NCBI GenBank assembly: GCA_963669405.2
Contig: CAXXHF010000002.1
Span: forward strand, 868,001-932,000
DNA: 64,000 nucleotides
Reading direction: 5' to 3'
Origin: Aureisphaera sp963669405
GTDB taxonomy: Bacteria > Bacteroidota > Bacteroidia > Flavobacteriales > Flavobacteriaceae
Positions 9,021 through 18,097 of this stretch are shown here, one piece after another (position 1 is the first letter of the stretch; every line of letters starts with the position of its first letter). The position numbers and the translations under genes were made by a program. Below the pieces are notes generated by a model. It was not told where the DNA came from, made no database searches, and was given only the letters and a program-made list of their open reading frames with translations.

Positions 9021-11594
9021 TTGAGAAACCTGAACTCTTTGACTCAAACCCTCACAAAAATATCACTAATTTTAGGAACTGTGGTGCTAGTCACCTCCTG
9101 TAACACAGTAAAACATGTTAAGGACAATGAACTGTTGCTCACCGAAAACTCTATAGAGGTAGATGGTGAAAAGGTAACAGATTCAGAACTAAACAGTTTA
9201 CTTATTCAAAAACCCAATCCTAAAATTCCCGTCTTAGGAATTCCATTTGGGCTTCATTTTTACAATATTGCCGAAGAAAAACCAGATTCTACCTTCCAAG
9301 ATTGGTTACACAGGAAGCCCAAACGCTTGGCACGTTGGAGTCGATTAATTTCTAGAAAACAAATTGAAGGGATTGGAAGAAGCAAAGTTAATTTTCATGA
9401 ATGGGTAAAACGTACAGGAAGTGCTCCCGTAATAATCAATGAAGCTAAAAGCCGAAAATCTTTACGACAGTTAAAACGATACTACTTTACACAAGGATGG
9501 TTTAATGTTGAGGGGGATTATAAAGTTGTGAGTGATTCCACCAAAGAAAAATACGGAAGCATTGCCTATACCATTAAAAGGCATAAGCCCTATGAGATTG
9601 ACTCCATTTCAGAAAAGATAAGTTCACCCATTGTAGATTCCCTTTTTCAACTTACAAAGAAAAACACCTTCATCATTCCGGGCAAACAATACAATGCTAA
9701 TGATTTTGAAAACGAAAGGGATCGCCTTACCATTCAACTTCGAAATTCGGGATTGTATTATTTTGATCAAGATTATATAGGTTTTGATGCAGACACTAAC
9801 AGCACAGGGCATAAAGTACATATAGACTACATTATTCCCAACCGAAGGATTTCACAGGGAGACACCACTGCAAGTGTTCCTTTTCAAATTCATAAAATAA
9901 ATGAAGTTCGTATTGTTACAGACTATTCTTATGCAAACAGGAACAACTCCATAAAGGATTCTACCACATATTTAGGATATAAACTGTACGGGTATGATGA
10001 ATTAAAATACCGCCCTAAAGCTATTACCAATGCCGTTTCCATTACTCCGGGAGAAATTTTTAGGGATATTGACAGGACCTTAACGTACAACCAGTTAAGT
10101 GAGCTTCGTAATTTCCGATATCCTAACATCAGTTATCTCGAAGACCCAAACGATTCTACTGGCACGGGGCTTATTGCAAATATTCTCTTAACACCCAAGA
10201 AAAAGTATACTGCCAGTGTGGATTTTGATGCCTACACCTCTACCATTCAACAATTCGGGATAGGGTTTAGTGGTACTTTTCTTATTCGAAACGTATTTAA
10301 AGGAGCAGAAAATTTGGAGATTTCCGGTTCTGGAAGTGTGGGTGCTTCCAAAGATAATTCTGATAGTGACAGTAGTTTTTTTAATACTTCAGATGTAGGG
10401 GCCGATGTTAAACTTACGTTTCCGTCCATATTATTCCCCATAAACACTAATAAGATCATTCCTAAATACATGTCACCCTTTACAAGCATTAGTTTGGGAT
10501 TGAATGCACAAAGTAATATTGGTCTGGACCGCCAAAACTTTAATGGGATCTTCAGTTATCGATGGAAACCACAAACTATTCGCACCAACCAATTTGATTT
10601 AATGAACATTCAATATGTTCGCAACTTAAACACTAATAATTACTTTAATGTTTACCAAACTTCTTATGATCGGTTAAACGAAATCGCACTAACTACTGGA
10701 TATCAATTCCAAAACAATGATAATACATTGGGTATTCCTGAAGAAGCCGATCAATTCATTGAATTGGTTTTTACTGAAAATAATGGATTGGATCTTACTC
10801 CAGAAACCCTAGACGAAGTTATTAGCATTGCTCAACGAAAAATTCGCTTAACAGAAAACAACCTAATATTTGCTTCTATATTTAATTGGACGCGAGACAG
10901 TAGAGAGAATATCTATGACAATAGTTTTTCTCGATTTCGATGGAAAGTTGAAGCAGCCGGAAATTTGTTATCTACTATTGCCTCTACCATTGGCCTGGAG
11001 AAAGATGATGACAACAATTTTGAAACTTTTGGGGTAGTTTTCTCGCAATATGTAAAATTTGAAACAGACTTTATCCGTCACTGGGAACTTAACAACAATT
11101 CCATTTTTGCCATGAGGGCATTTGGGGGTATTGCCATTCCATATGGAAACAGTAATAGCATCCCTTTTACCCGAAGTTACTTTGCGGGAGGCGCCAATGA
11201 CAATAGAGGTTGGAGGGCATATGATTTAGGTCCTGGTAGTAGTGGCGGTATATTGGACTTTAATGAAGCAAATTTTAAACTAGCCTTTAATGCCGAATAC
11301 AGATACACCATCCTAGGAAGTTTTAAAGGTGCCTTTTTTGTGGATGCCGGGAATATTTGGAATGTGATGGATGATATTGATATTCCAGAGTTTCGTTTTG
11401 ATGGACTCCAGGATCTTTCTGAACTCGCTGTTGCCTCTGGAATGGGACTACGATACGACTTCGGATTCTTTGTTTTACGCTTCGACATAGGCTTTAAAAC
11501 CTACGACCCCGCTAGAGTAGAAGGACAAAGATGGTTTAAGGATTACAACTTCAAAAATTCGGTATTGAATATTGGTATCAACTATCCGTTTTAA
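9021..11594 (+). CDS. tamL: TamL-type BamA/TamA-family outer membrane lipoprotein
   Basis: Omp85-superfamily protein of about 857 residues. The N-terminus has a lipoprotein signal (ILGTVVLVTSC, lipobox VTSC), which distinguishes Bacteroidota TamL from proteobacterial TamA. POTRA-like segments follow (KSRKSLRQLKRYYFTQGWFNV… about residues 120-330), then a C-terminal beta-barrel with TRSYFAGGANDNRGW (the conserved RG-type loop) and final strand INIGINYPF. The family works with TamB in outer membrane biogenesis. The start is uncertain: TTG at 9021 or TTG at 9039. A TATTTTTG element at 9010-9017 favours the later one; both keep the lipobox. Confidence 0.82.
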   Translation: MRNLNSLTQTLTKISLILGTVVLVTSCNTVKHVKDNELLLTENSIEVDGEKVTDSELNSLLIQKPNPKIPVLGIPFGLHFYNIAEEKPDSTFQDWLHRKPKRLARWSRLISRKQIEGIGRSKVNFHEWVKRTGSAPVIINEAKSRKSLRQLKRYYFTQGWFNVEGDYKVVSDSTKEKYGSIAYTIKRHKPYEIDSISEKISSPIVDSLFQLTKKNTFIIPGKQYNANDFENERDRLTIQLRNSGLYYFDQDYIGFDADTNSTGHKVHIDYIIPNRRISQGDTTASVPFQIHKINEVRIVTDYSYANRNNSIKDSTTYLGYKLYGYDELKYRPKAITNAVSITPGEIFRDIDRTLTYNQLSELRNFRYPNISYLEDPNDSTGTGLIANILLTPKKKYTASVDFDAYTSTIQQFGIGFSGTFLIRNVFKGAENLEISGSGSVGASKDNSDSDSSFFNTSDVGADVKLTFPSILFPINTNKIIPKYMSPFTSISLGLNAQSNIGLDRQNFNGIFSYRWKPQTIRTNQFDLMNIQYVRNLNTNNYFNVYQTSYDRLNEIALTTGYQFQNNDNTLGIPEEADQFIELVFTENNGLDLTPETLDEVISIAQRKIRLTENNLIFASIFNWTRDSRENIYDNSFSRFRWKVEAAGNLLSTIASTIGLEKDDDNNFETFGVVFSQYVKFETDFIRHWELNNNSIFAMRAFGGIAIPYGNSNSIPFTRSYFAGGANDNRGWRAYDLGPGSSGGILDFNEANFKLAFNAEYRYTILGSFKGAFFVDAGNIWNVMDDIDIPEFRFDGLQDLSELAVASGMGLRYDFGFFVLRFDIGFKTYDPARVEGQRWFKDYNFKNSVLNIGINYPF

Positions 11595-11638
11595 ACCACC
11601 ATTTTTTTTTATTTTTACCCCCTTAAATACAATTACAT

Positions 11639-12709
11639 ATGAGCTACGATATAAAACCCGGTGTGGCTACTGGAAAAGATGTTCAAAAAATACATCAATT
11701 AGCAAAGGAAAAAGGATTTGCTATGCCTGCGGTTAATGTAGTGGGCTCTAACAGTATCAATACTGTTTTGGAAACTGCCAAAGAGTTGAATTCACCTGTG
11801 ATCGTTCAGTTTTCAAATGGAGGCGCTCATTTTAATGCTGGAAAAGGACTTTCTAACGAAGGACAAAAAGCAGCTATAGCAGGAGGTGTTGCTGGTGCTT
11901 ACCACGTTCATGAAATGGCAAAAGCCTATGGAGCTAGTGTCATTTTACATACTGACCACTGTGCCAAAAAACTATTACCATGGATTGATGGACTGTTGGA
12001 CGCTGGAGAAACTTATTTTAACAAAACAGGAGCCTCTTTGTACAGTTCTCACATGATTGATTTATCTGAAGAACCTCTGGAGGAAAACATTGAAATCTGT
12101 AAAAGATACCTAGAACGCATGTCCAAAATGGATATGACCCTAGAAATAGAATTGGGAATTACCGGAGGAGAAGAAGATGGAGTAGACAATACCGATGTAG
12201 ATAGCTCCAAATTATATACCCAACCCGAAGAAGTAGCTTATGCCTACGAAGAATTAAAAAAGGTGAGTGATCAATTTACAATTGCGGCTGCTTTCGGGAA
12301 TGTACATGGTGTTTACAAGCCTGGAAATGTAAAATTAACTCCAAAAATTCTTAGAAATTCACAAACGCACGTTCAAGATAAATATGGTACCGGACCAAAT
12401 CCAATTGATTTCGTATTCCACGGAGGAAGTGGTTCTACTTTAGAAGAAATTCGCGAAGCAATTGGTTACGGGGTTGTAAAAATGAATATAGATACAGATC
12501 TTCAATTTGCTTTCAATGAAGGGATTCGTGATTATATGAATGGGAATATTGATTACCTTAGAACTCAAATTGGTAATCCCGATGGAAATGATCTTCCTAA
12601 CAAAAAATATTACGACCCTCGAAAATGGTTACGCGAAGGCGAACTTACCTTTAAAAAGCGTTTGATCCAAGCTTTCGAAGACCTTAACAACGTTAACACA
12701 CTTTCATAA
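11639..12709 (+). CDS. fbaA: Class II fructose-bisphosphate aldolase
   Basis: Zinc-dependent aldolase that interconverts fructose 1,6-bisphosphate with dihydroxyacetone phosphate and glyceraldehyde 3-phosphate. Visible family features are the zinc-ligand motif ILHTDHCAKK, ELGITGGEEDGV, the zinc histidine in FGNVHGVY, the phosphate-binding FHGGSGS and the NIDTDLQ motif. Its 356 residues match the long class IIA (E. coli FbaA) type. The start is the ATG at 11639. The accD gene follows after 21 bp. Confidence 0.95.
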   Translation: MSYDIKPGVATGKDVQKIHQLAKEKGFAMPAVNVVGSNSINTVLETAKELNSPVIVQFSNGGAHFNAGKGLSNEGQKAAIAGGVAGAYHVHEMAKAYGASVILHTDHCAKKLLPWIDGLLDAGETYFNKTGASLYSSHMIDLSEEPLEENIEICKRYLERMSKMDMTLEIELGITGGEEDGVDNTDVDSSKLYTQPEEVAYAYEELKKVSDQFTIAAAFGNVHGVYKPGNVKLTPKILRNSQTHVQDKYGTGPNPIDFVFHGGSGSTLEEIREAIGYGVVKMNIDTDLQFAFNEGIRDYMNGNIDYLRTQIGNPDGNDLPNKKYYDPRKWLREGELTFKKRLIQAFEDLNNVNTLS

Positions 12710-12730
12710 AGACTCTAACACCTCCTCAAT

Positions 12731-13597
12731 ATGGCTTGGTTTAAAAGAACAAAAAAGGGGATTCAAACCCCTACCGAAGAAAAAAAAGACGTTCCTAAAG
12801 GGCTTTGGTATAAATCACCAACAGGAAAAATTGTAGATGCCGAAGAACTCGAAAAAAACTTCTATGTAAGTCCAGAAGACGGATATCACGTCCGTATAGG
12901 AAGTAAAGAATACTTTGAGATTCTATTTGACAATAATGAGTTTAAGGAATTAGATCCAAATCTTACCTCCAAAGATCCATTGAAATTTGAAGACAGTAAA
13001 AAATATACCGATCGTTTAAAAGCCGCACAAGAAAAAACAGGACTTAAAGACGCTGTTAGAACTGCTGTAGGAAAATCTATGGGCAATGATTTAGTGATTG
13101 CCTGTATGGACTTCAGCTTTATTGGGGGTTCTATGGGTAGTGTTGTAGGTGAAAAAATTGCACGTGCAGCCGATTATGCTCTTAAAAAGAAACTTCCATT
13201 TTTATTGATCTCCAAGAGTGGAGGTGCACGTATGATGGAAGCAGCTTTATCACTTATGCAATTGGCAAAGACCAGTGCAAAACTAGCACAATTAGCAGAA
13301 GCAAAACTTCCATACATCTCTTTGTGTACTGACCCTACTACAGGAGGAACTACTGCCTCTTTCGCTATGTTGGGAGATATTAATATTAGTGAACCGGGTG
13401 CTTTGATTGGTTTTGCAGGACCCCGCGTAGTTAAAGATACTACAGGAAAAGAATTGCCCGAAGGGTTTCAAAGTGCAGAATTTGTCCAAGATCATGGTTT
13501 CTTAGACTTTATATCTCACCGTAAAGACTTAAAACGCAAAGTAAATCAATACCTCGATCTAGTTCTAAACAGACCTTTGAGAGAAATTATAGCATAA
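12731..13597 (+). CDS. accD: Acetyl-CoA carboxylase carboxyltransferase subunit beta
   Basis: Beta half of the carboxyltransferase that makes malonyl-CoA for fatty acid synthesis. The crotonase-like core is clear: MDFSFIGGSMGSVVGEKI, SKSGGARMMEAALSLMQ and TGGTTASFAMLGD. At 288 residues the length is normal. The N-terminal region that in E. coli holds a four-cysteine zinc ribbon reads here as WYKSPTGK … YVSPEDGYHV, so all four cysteines are absent. The gene ends in a bidirectional hairpin. Confidence 0.95.
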   Translation: MAWFKRTKKGIQTPTEEKKDVPKGLWYKSPTGKIVDAEELEKNFYVSPEDGYHVRIGSKEYFEILFDNNEFKELDPNLTSKDPLKFEDSKKYTDRLKAAQEKTGLKDAVRTAVGKSMGNDLVIACMDFSFIGGSMGSVVGEKIARAADYALKKKLPFLLISKSGGARMMEAALSLMQLAKTSAKLAQLAEAKLPYISLCTDPTTGGTTASFAMLGDINISEPGALIGFAGPRVVKDTTGKELPEGFQSAEFVQDHGFLDFISHRKDLKRKVNQYLDLVLNRPLREIIA

Positions 13598-13600
13598 AAA

Positions 13601-13630
13601 AAGGCGCTTATAATAAGCGCCTTTTTTTAT
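13601..13630. terminator. Bidirectional intrinsic terminator between accD and the LRR gene
   Basis: A 10-bp stem AAGGCGCTTA / TAAGCGCCTT with a 3-nt loop is followed by seven T on the plus strand and preceded by seven A, so it can end transcription from both convergent genes. Confidence 0.85.
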
Positions 13631-16469
13631 TTATTCTTTAAGAACCCTGAGTGTTTTTGTGCCGCCTCCTTCTAAATTCACTTTCACTAAATAATTACCT
13701 GCTGCCAAGGTAGAAACTTCTATTGTTTTTGAAGTTCCACGTGTTTTGGTTTCCAACAACTTTTGACCTAGCATTGAATACACCTCAATGCTAGAGAGCA
13801 AGGATGACGATTCTATATGTATTTCATTCCTTGCAGGATTCGGAAATACAATTACTTCTAACTCTGAAAAATTGAATTCACCAATTTCAAGCACATCTAC
13901 AAAAGTAGTTGTCACATAATTTGTAAATATAGGAGCGTTCAAATCCATATGTATACTACTGCTACTGGTTACAGTGTCTCCTACATCAACGCCATTTATG
14001 GGTTTTACCCTATACATTACATATCCCTCACCTCCTACCTGCAATCCATCAAAGGCTGGTAAATTAATACCATCAAACCAGAAATTTATCTCCCCATCAT
14101 ACATATTAAACCGTACAGGGTGGCTTGAGCTAATAATTTGAATAGAGTTACTATCAAGATTAGCATCTAGTATAGTATTCACTAAAACATTTGAAATTTC
14201 TTCACCCGTATCGTTCTGAAAATTTATTACATAATTTAGATAATCTGTAGCATTATCTATATGTACTTCCGGTCCTTGTACTACAGTCAAGTTTTCGTTG
14301 TAAGGTGTTAATTCTACCACATCTACTATGGTAAAAACATTATCACCTGGAGTTTCATCACCAGCAATGGGTTCTATACTTGCAGATAAAACCAGATCAT
14401 CCCCTGGCTCATTTATAGGTACATCTGCAATACTTAAATACAACTTCAACAACACCTGTTGTTAAAACACCAAGAGTACCAAGATCCCAAGTAATAGAAC
14501 TACCTGTCTGAGAAGTTGGGTCTGGATCTGAAAATACAAACGACATTTTACTAGCATCAAAATCATGGTCACTTCTCCATTCAATGTTGTTGTTCCAGCA
14601 TTTTGATATACAATGTTATATTCACCAAAACCTCCTGGCACAGAAGAAAATTGCGGGTTTATGGAAACATTCAAATCATTAGCAACAGTTGCTGCTTGAA
14701 TACAGAAGTCTTGTTGCTCGGTTTGCCCAAAACCAACAAATGTATCCACTGCTTCGTTGGGAGTTACACTAAAGTAACTGGGCAATCCTACTACTGAAGT
14801 GGTATAGGTGTTTTCTGAAACATTTAAATTATAGTCTCCACTGGGTTCACTTGCTGAAGCAAAATTATGGGTGCCATCTGTGGTATTCACAATAATTCCT
14901 TCCAAAGGAATCGCTCCTGAACCACAATCGTTTCCATTAGCATCAAATGAAATTGTTCCTTCAATTTGGTTTAAATCGCTACCCGTAATGGTGCAATCTT
15001 CTACATAGGTAATCCAAGGAGAAATAAAGGCAAATTATCTGCAGCAAATTGAGCGTCGTCTACACAAATAAAATACAAATTTGGATTATGCCTTACCGAT
15101 AATGCGCTAGTCGTATTACCGCAAGTATTTCCAGCCTCTAAAGCTGCTGTATTTCCATTCTTTACGTTTAAAGAAGTAAGTGCCGTATTATATCTAAGAA
15201 ATACACGACATAAACTATCTAAAAGCTAAAATCCAAAGACTCGAATGAAGTGTAGTAAAACCACACGGCTAATAAATAATTATTAGAAGGATAAGTTATA
15301 GAAGTAAGATCTGGACCTCCTATCGTTAGATCGCTTAAAGCTACTATATTGGATAAGTCTACTGTGCTAAAAGTATTGTACCAGAGTGTTATTTCATCCA
15401 ATGCAGTATTTTGGCTAAGATCAATGCCAGAAATAGTTAAGCCAGTTAAATAAAGGTATGTAAGTAAGGTGTTTTGGCTTGTATCAAGGTTGTCAATAGG
15501 GTACCTCCCTTAAAGTTAAACGTTCTAAAGAAGTATTTTGATTAAGATCCAAATTTGTTATTTGGGTTTGAAATATTACAAGTCCGTGAGTTGATCATTC
15601 TGGGATAAATCCAAAGAAGAAAAGTTTTCTCCATCATCAACACTCAAATATTGAAGAAGTACATTGTTTGTAATATCTACCGAAGAAAACGGAACTTGCC
15701 TTAGTGTTAAAGAAGTAAGACTTGTATTTGCTGTAATATCTAGATTATTGAAACTAATTTGATTAATCCTTAAGATTTCGAGGTTGGTATTGTTTGAAAG
15801 GTCTAAACTTGTAATTGGCGAAACAGAATCAATATTACCAACAGCAAAATTTATCAAATTGCTATTATTAGTAAGATCAATATCCGCAATAGGTGTATCA
15901 TTGATAAATAATAATTCTAAATCCAATTGACCAGAAACGTCCAGACTGGTAATGGGATTTTTTGGATATGTTTATAGTTGTTAGGGCCAAATTATTAGAT
16001 ATATCAATTGATGAAATGTTATTTTCACCTATTGTGTAAGTAGTCTAAATTCGGAAAATTGGACAAATCAAGTTCCGTTAATGAATTAGCCCAAATATCA
16101 ATACGTTCCATACTTGAAGTATTTGGTAATTCTATATTTTCCAATTCTCCAATGGTAAGAAACAATTCTTTTAGTTGGGTGTTTTGACTTAAATCTACAC
16201 TTGTAAAAAAGAATCGCTGTATTAATAACTCTTCAAGGTTTATAAAAGCTTCTATTCCTGTTAAGTCCATAAATATTAGTTGGCGACATAAGAATTTGTG
16301 TCGTGACTTCTGCTTCACTAACCTGAATCTCACCATCGCCATTAGTATCAATCACTGGGTTGGAATGATTGACTAGCCTCATTTTAAAATCTGGATCCGG
16401 AATAGTAACTATTTGCCCATAAATACTGTTGAAACAAAAAAGAATTGTAGATAATAATAATATCCTCAT
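13631..16469 (-). pseudogene. T9SS-sorted leucine-rich-repeat surface protein, broken by multiple frameshifts
   Basis: One reading frame can be pieced together over 2.8 kb. A signal peptide starts at 16469 (MRILLLSTILFCFNSIYGQ), then PDPDFK…DTNGDGEIQVSEAE, then many LxxLDLSxNxxL-type repeats (about 16350-15220), then a DUF11-like beta-sandwich region (about 14900-13900) and a C-terminal T9SS domain (IVFPNPARNEIHIES … LAAGNYLVKVN). At least six frame changes occur; one that can be resolved, near 14550, fits a T missing from a run. Sequencing error, or true decay of a dispensable gene, cannot be told apart here. The intact LRR gene at 21713 is a shorter relative. Confidence 0.7.
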
Positions 16470-16564
16470 AATCTATGAATTGCATTTTACACGAAAAGGC
16501 AAAGCTAAGGCAATCCAATCAGCTATTTATTATCGAGCAGTCTTCATTCTTTAATAATTAATAA

Positions 16565-16588
16565 AATCGGCTCCTTACGGAGCCGATT
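16565..16588 (-). terminator. Terminator downstream of the lipoprotein gene
   Basis: A perfect 10-bp stem AATCGGCTCC / GGAGCCGATT with a TTAC loop. On the minus strand it is followed by a T-rich stretch, so it serves the gene at 16618-17451. Confidence 0.75.
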
Positions 16589-16617
16589 CCATCAAAAAAC
16601 CACCAACTTAACAACTA

Positions 16618-17451
16618 TCAATCTAGGATGATAGTATACTCTACGCCGTTCACTGTAAGGATCGCTAGATTATCACAAGTACCGTCTCCAAAATCGAGGA
16701 TTCCCGTACCATTGTTTCGGGTAATTTCTACCGTACCACTTACAAAATGCGGACAGCTAACTTCTTTACGTAATGGGTCAATTACAATAGCATAGTGTGA
16801 AAAACCAGTACTAAAATCGATATCCCGGTTTCCAGTAACCAAAAACACATTGTCTGACCAAGTACCACTGCCTACTCCTTCAATCCATTCTGAAACACGG
16901 GTACCATCTATATCCACAACCAAACCGTTAGGGAAAGTCACTTCCAATTCATGATTTACGGTATGCTGCGGATTACCATTGGCATTATTTCGCTCTCTAA
17001 ACAAAGAGCCACCTCCAGCAATAAATTTGTTGTTATGAGCAAAATTCTCAAGATCGTAGGTAATGGTTATTGTACCAGATTGCGAAGGATTGTAGGTAAG
17101 GTATATCTTTCCTGAAACCACAGCTCCATTTTGAAGTTGGCACCCTTGTCCAAAATCGAGGGTAACGAATTTCACACCGTTTTGCATACTCACTGTAATT
17201 GTTACACAGCTGGGAAAGAAGCTAACCAGTCTTCCAGCTTCTTCTTCCTGTTCTGCATAGGCAATATCCATTAGGTTAAAGAGGCCATCAGTAGCCACTT
17301 CGGCCTCGGTTGCCTGTTGTGTGCTTTCGGCAGTAATCTCTGCAGTTACAGTTTCTTCGGTGGTTTCTGATTCATCCTTACTACAAGAAGTAAAAATTAG
17401 CCCAACCCCCATAAGGAGCAACATTCCTTTTTTTAATACTTTCGTTCTCAT
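16618..17451 (-). CDS. Predicted lipoprotein of unknown function
   Basis: A 277-residue protein with a lipoprotein signal (LMGVGLIFTSC, Cys23) followed by a Glu/Thr-rich linker (about 24-55). The remainder is beta-rich with paired cysteines (PSCVTITV, GQGCQLQNG, VSCPHFVSGTVEI, GDGTCDNLAILTVNG). I do not recognise a named domain. Similar beta-rich lipoproteins occur in flavobacteria, probably anchored in the outer membrane. It is a single gene with its own terminator, divergent from rpsO. Confidence 0.7.
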   Translation of the reverse strand: MRTKVLKKGMLLLMGVGLIFTSCSKDESETTEETVTAEITAESTQQATEAEVATDGLFNLMDIAYAEQEEEAGRLVSFFPSCVTITVSMQNGVKFVTLDFGQGCQLQNGAVVSGKIYLTYNPSQSGTITITYDLENFAHNNKFIAGGGSLFRERNNANGNPQHTVNHELEVTFPNGLVVDIDGTRVSEWIEGVGSGTWSDNVFLVTGNRDIDFSTGFSHYAIVIDPLRKEVSCPHFVSGTVEITRNNGTGILDFGDGTCDNLAILTVNGVEYTIILD

Positions 17452-17547
17452 AATGTTTTCTATTTAAGAGTTTTACGCCCTTATGACCATTCAAAATGAA
17501 AAAGGTTTAATTTTTCCAACTCAAAAAAATTATTTTAAACATAAGTC

Positions 17548-17577
17548 TTTGCGATACAGGCAAAAATGGTATCTTTG
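17548..17577 (+). promoter_or_regulatory. rpsO promoter (-33 and -7 elements)
   Basis: TTTG at 17548-17551 and TATCTTTG at 17570-17577, 18 bp apart, form a textbook Bacteroidota promoter. Predicted transcription starts near 17584, leaving a leader of about 50 nt before the rpsO ATG. This excludes the upstream ATG at 17566 as the start. Confidence 0.75.
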
Positions 17578-17634
17578 CACCTTGATTACGAGAAACGTAA
17601 TTATGTACATAAAAATCATTTAAATAATATTGGC

Positions 17635-17904
17635 ATGTATTTAGCACCAGAAAAAAAAGAAGAAATTTTTGCAAAACACGGAAAAGGTAAAGCTGACACC
17701 GGTTCTGCAGAAGGACAAATTGCTTTGTTCACATACAGAATTGAGCATTTAACGGAGCATTTAAAGAAAAACCACAAGGACTTCAATACGGAGCGTTCTT
17801 TGGTAAAGTTGGTAGGAAAGCGTCGTTCATTATTGAACTATTTAATGAAGAAGGACATTATGAGATACCGTGCGATCGTTAAAGAATTAGGATTGCGTAA
17901 ATAA
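17635..17904 (+). CDS. rpsO: 30S ribosomal protein S15
   Basis: An 89-residue S15, the standard length, which binds 16S rRNA in the platform of the small subunit. Family motifs are GSAEGQIALFTYRIEHLTEHLK, DFNTERSLVKLVGKRRSLLNYL and RYRAIVKELGLRK. The start MYLAPEKKEEIF is chosen because it matches S15 N-termini and lies downstream of the promoter. pnp follows, the widespread rpsO-pnp order, but a strong terminator separates them here. Confidence 0.95.
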   Translation: MYLAPEKKEEIFAKHGKGKADTGSAEGQIALFTYRIEHLTEHLKKNHKDFNTERSLVKLVGKRRSLLNYLMKKDIMRYRAIVKELGLRK

Positions 17905-17911
17905 GACAGAT

Positions 17912-17940
17912 AGAGGGAGCCGTTTGCTCCCTCTTTTTTT
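17912..17940 (+). terminator. rpsO terminator
   Basis: A 9-bp stem AGAGGGAGC / GCTCCCTCT with a CGTTT loop is followed by a run of T. It lies just after the rpsO stop. Confidence 0.88.
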
Positions 17941-18097
17941 AATATTCCCTAGGGTGTTTTACCCTAATACATACTGAAAAAGCTACCCTTAGTTTTTCAT
18001 TGGTCAGACCACAACAACACAACAACACTTAGTTCGAAAATCGAACTTTGACCAAATTAAACTGCGTGATTTCATGTTGCGCAAAATGAAAAACAAA

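Noticed and set aside
17566..17634. Longer rpsO start at 17566
   Set aside because: That ATG lies inside the promoter, before the predicted transcription start, and extends beyond the usual S15 N-terminus.
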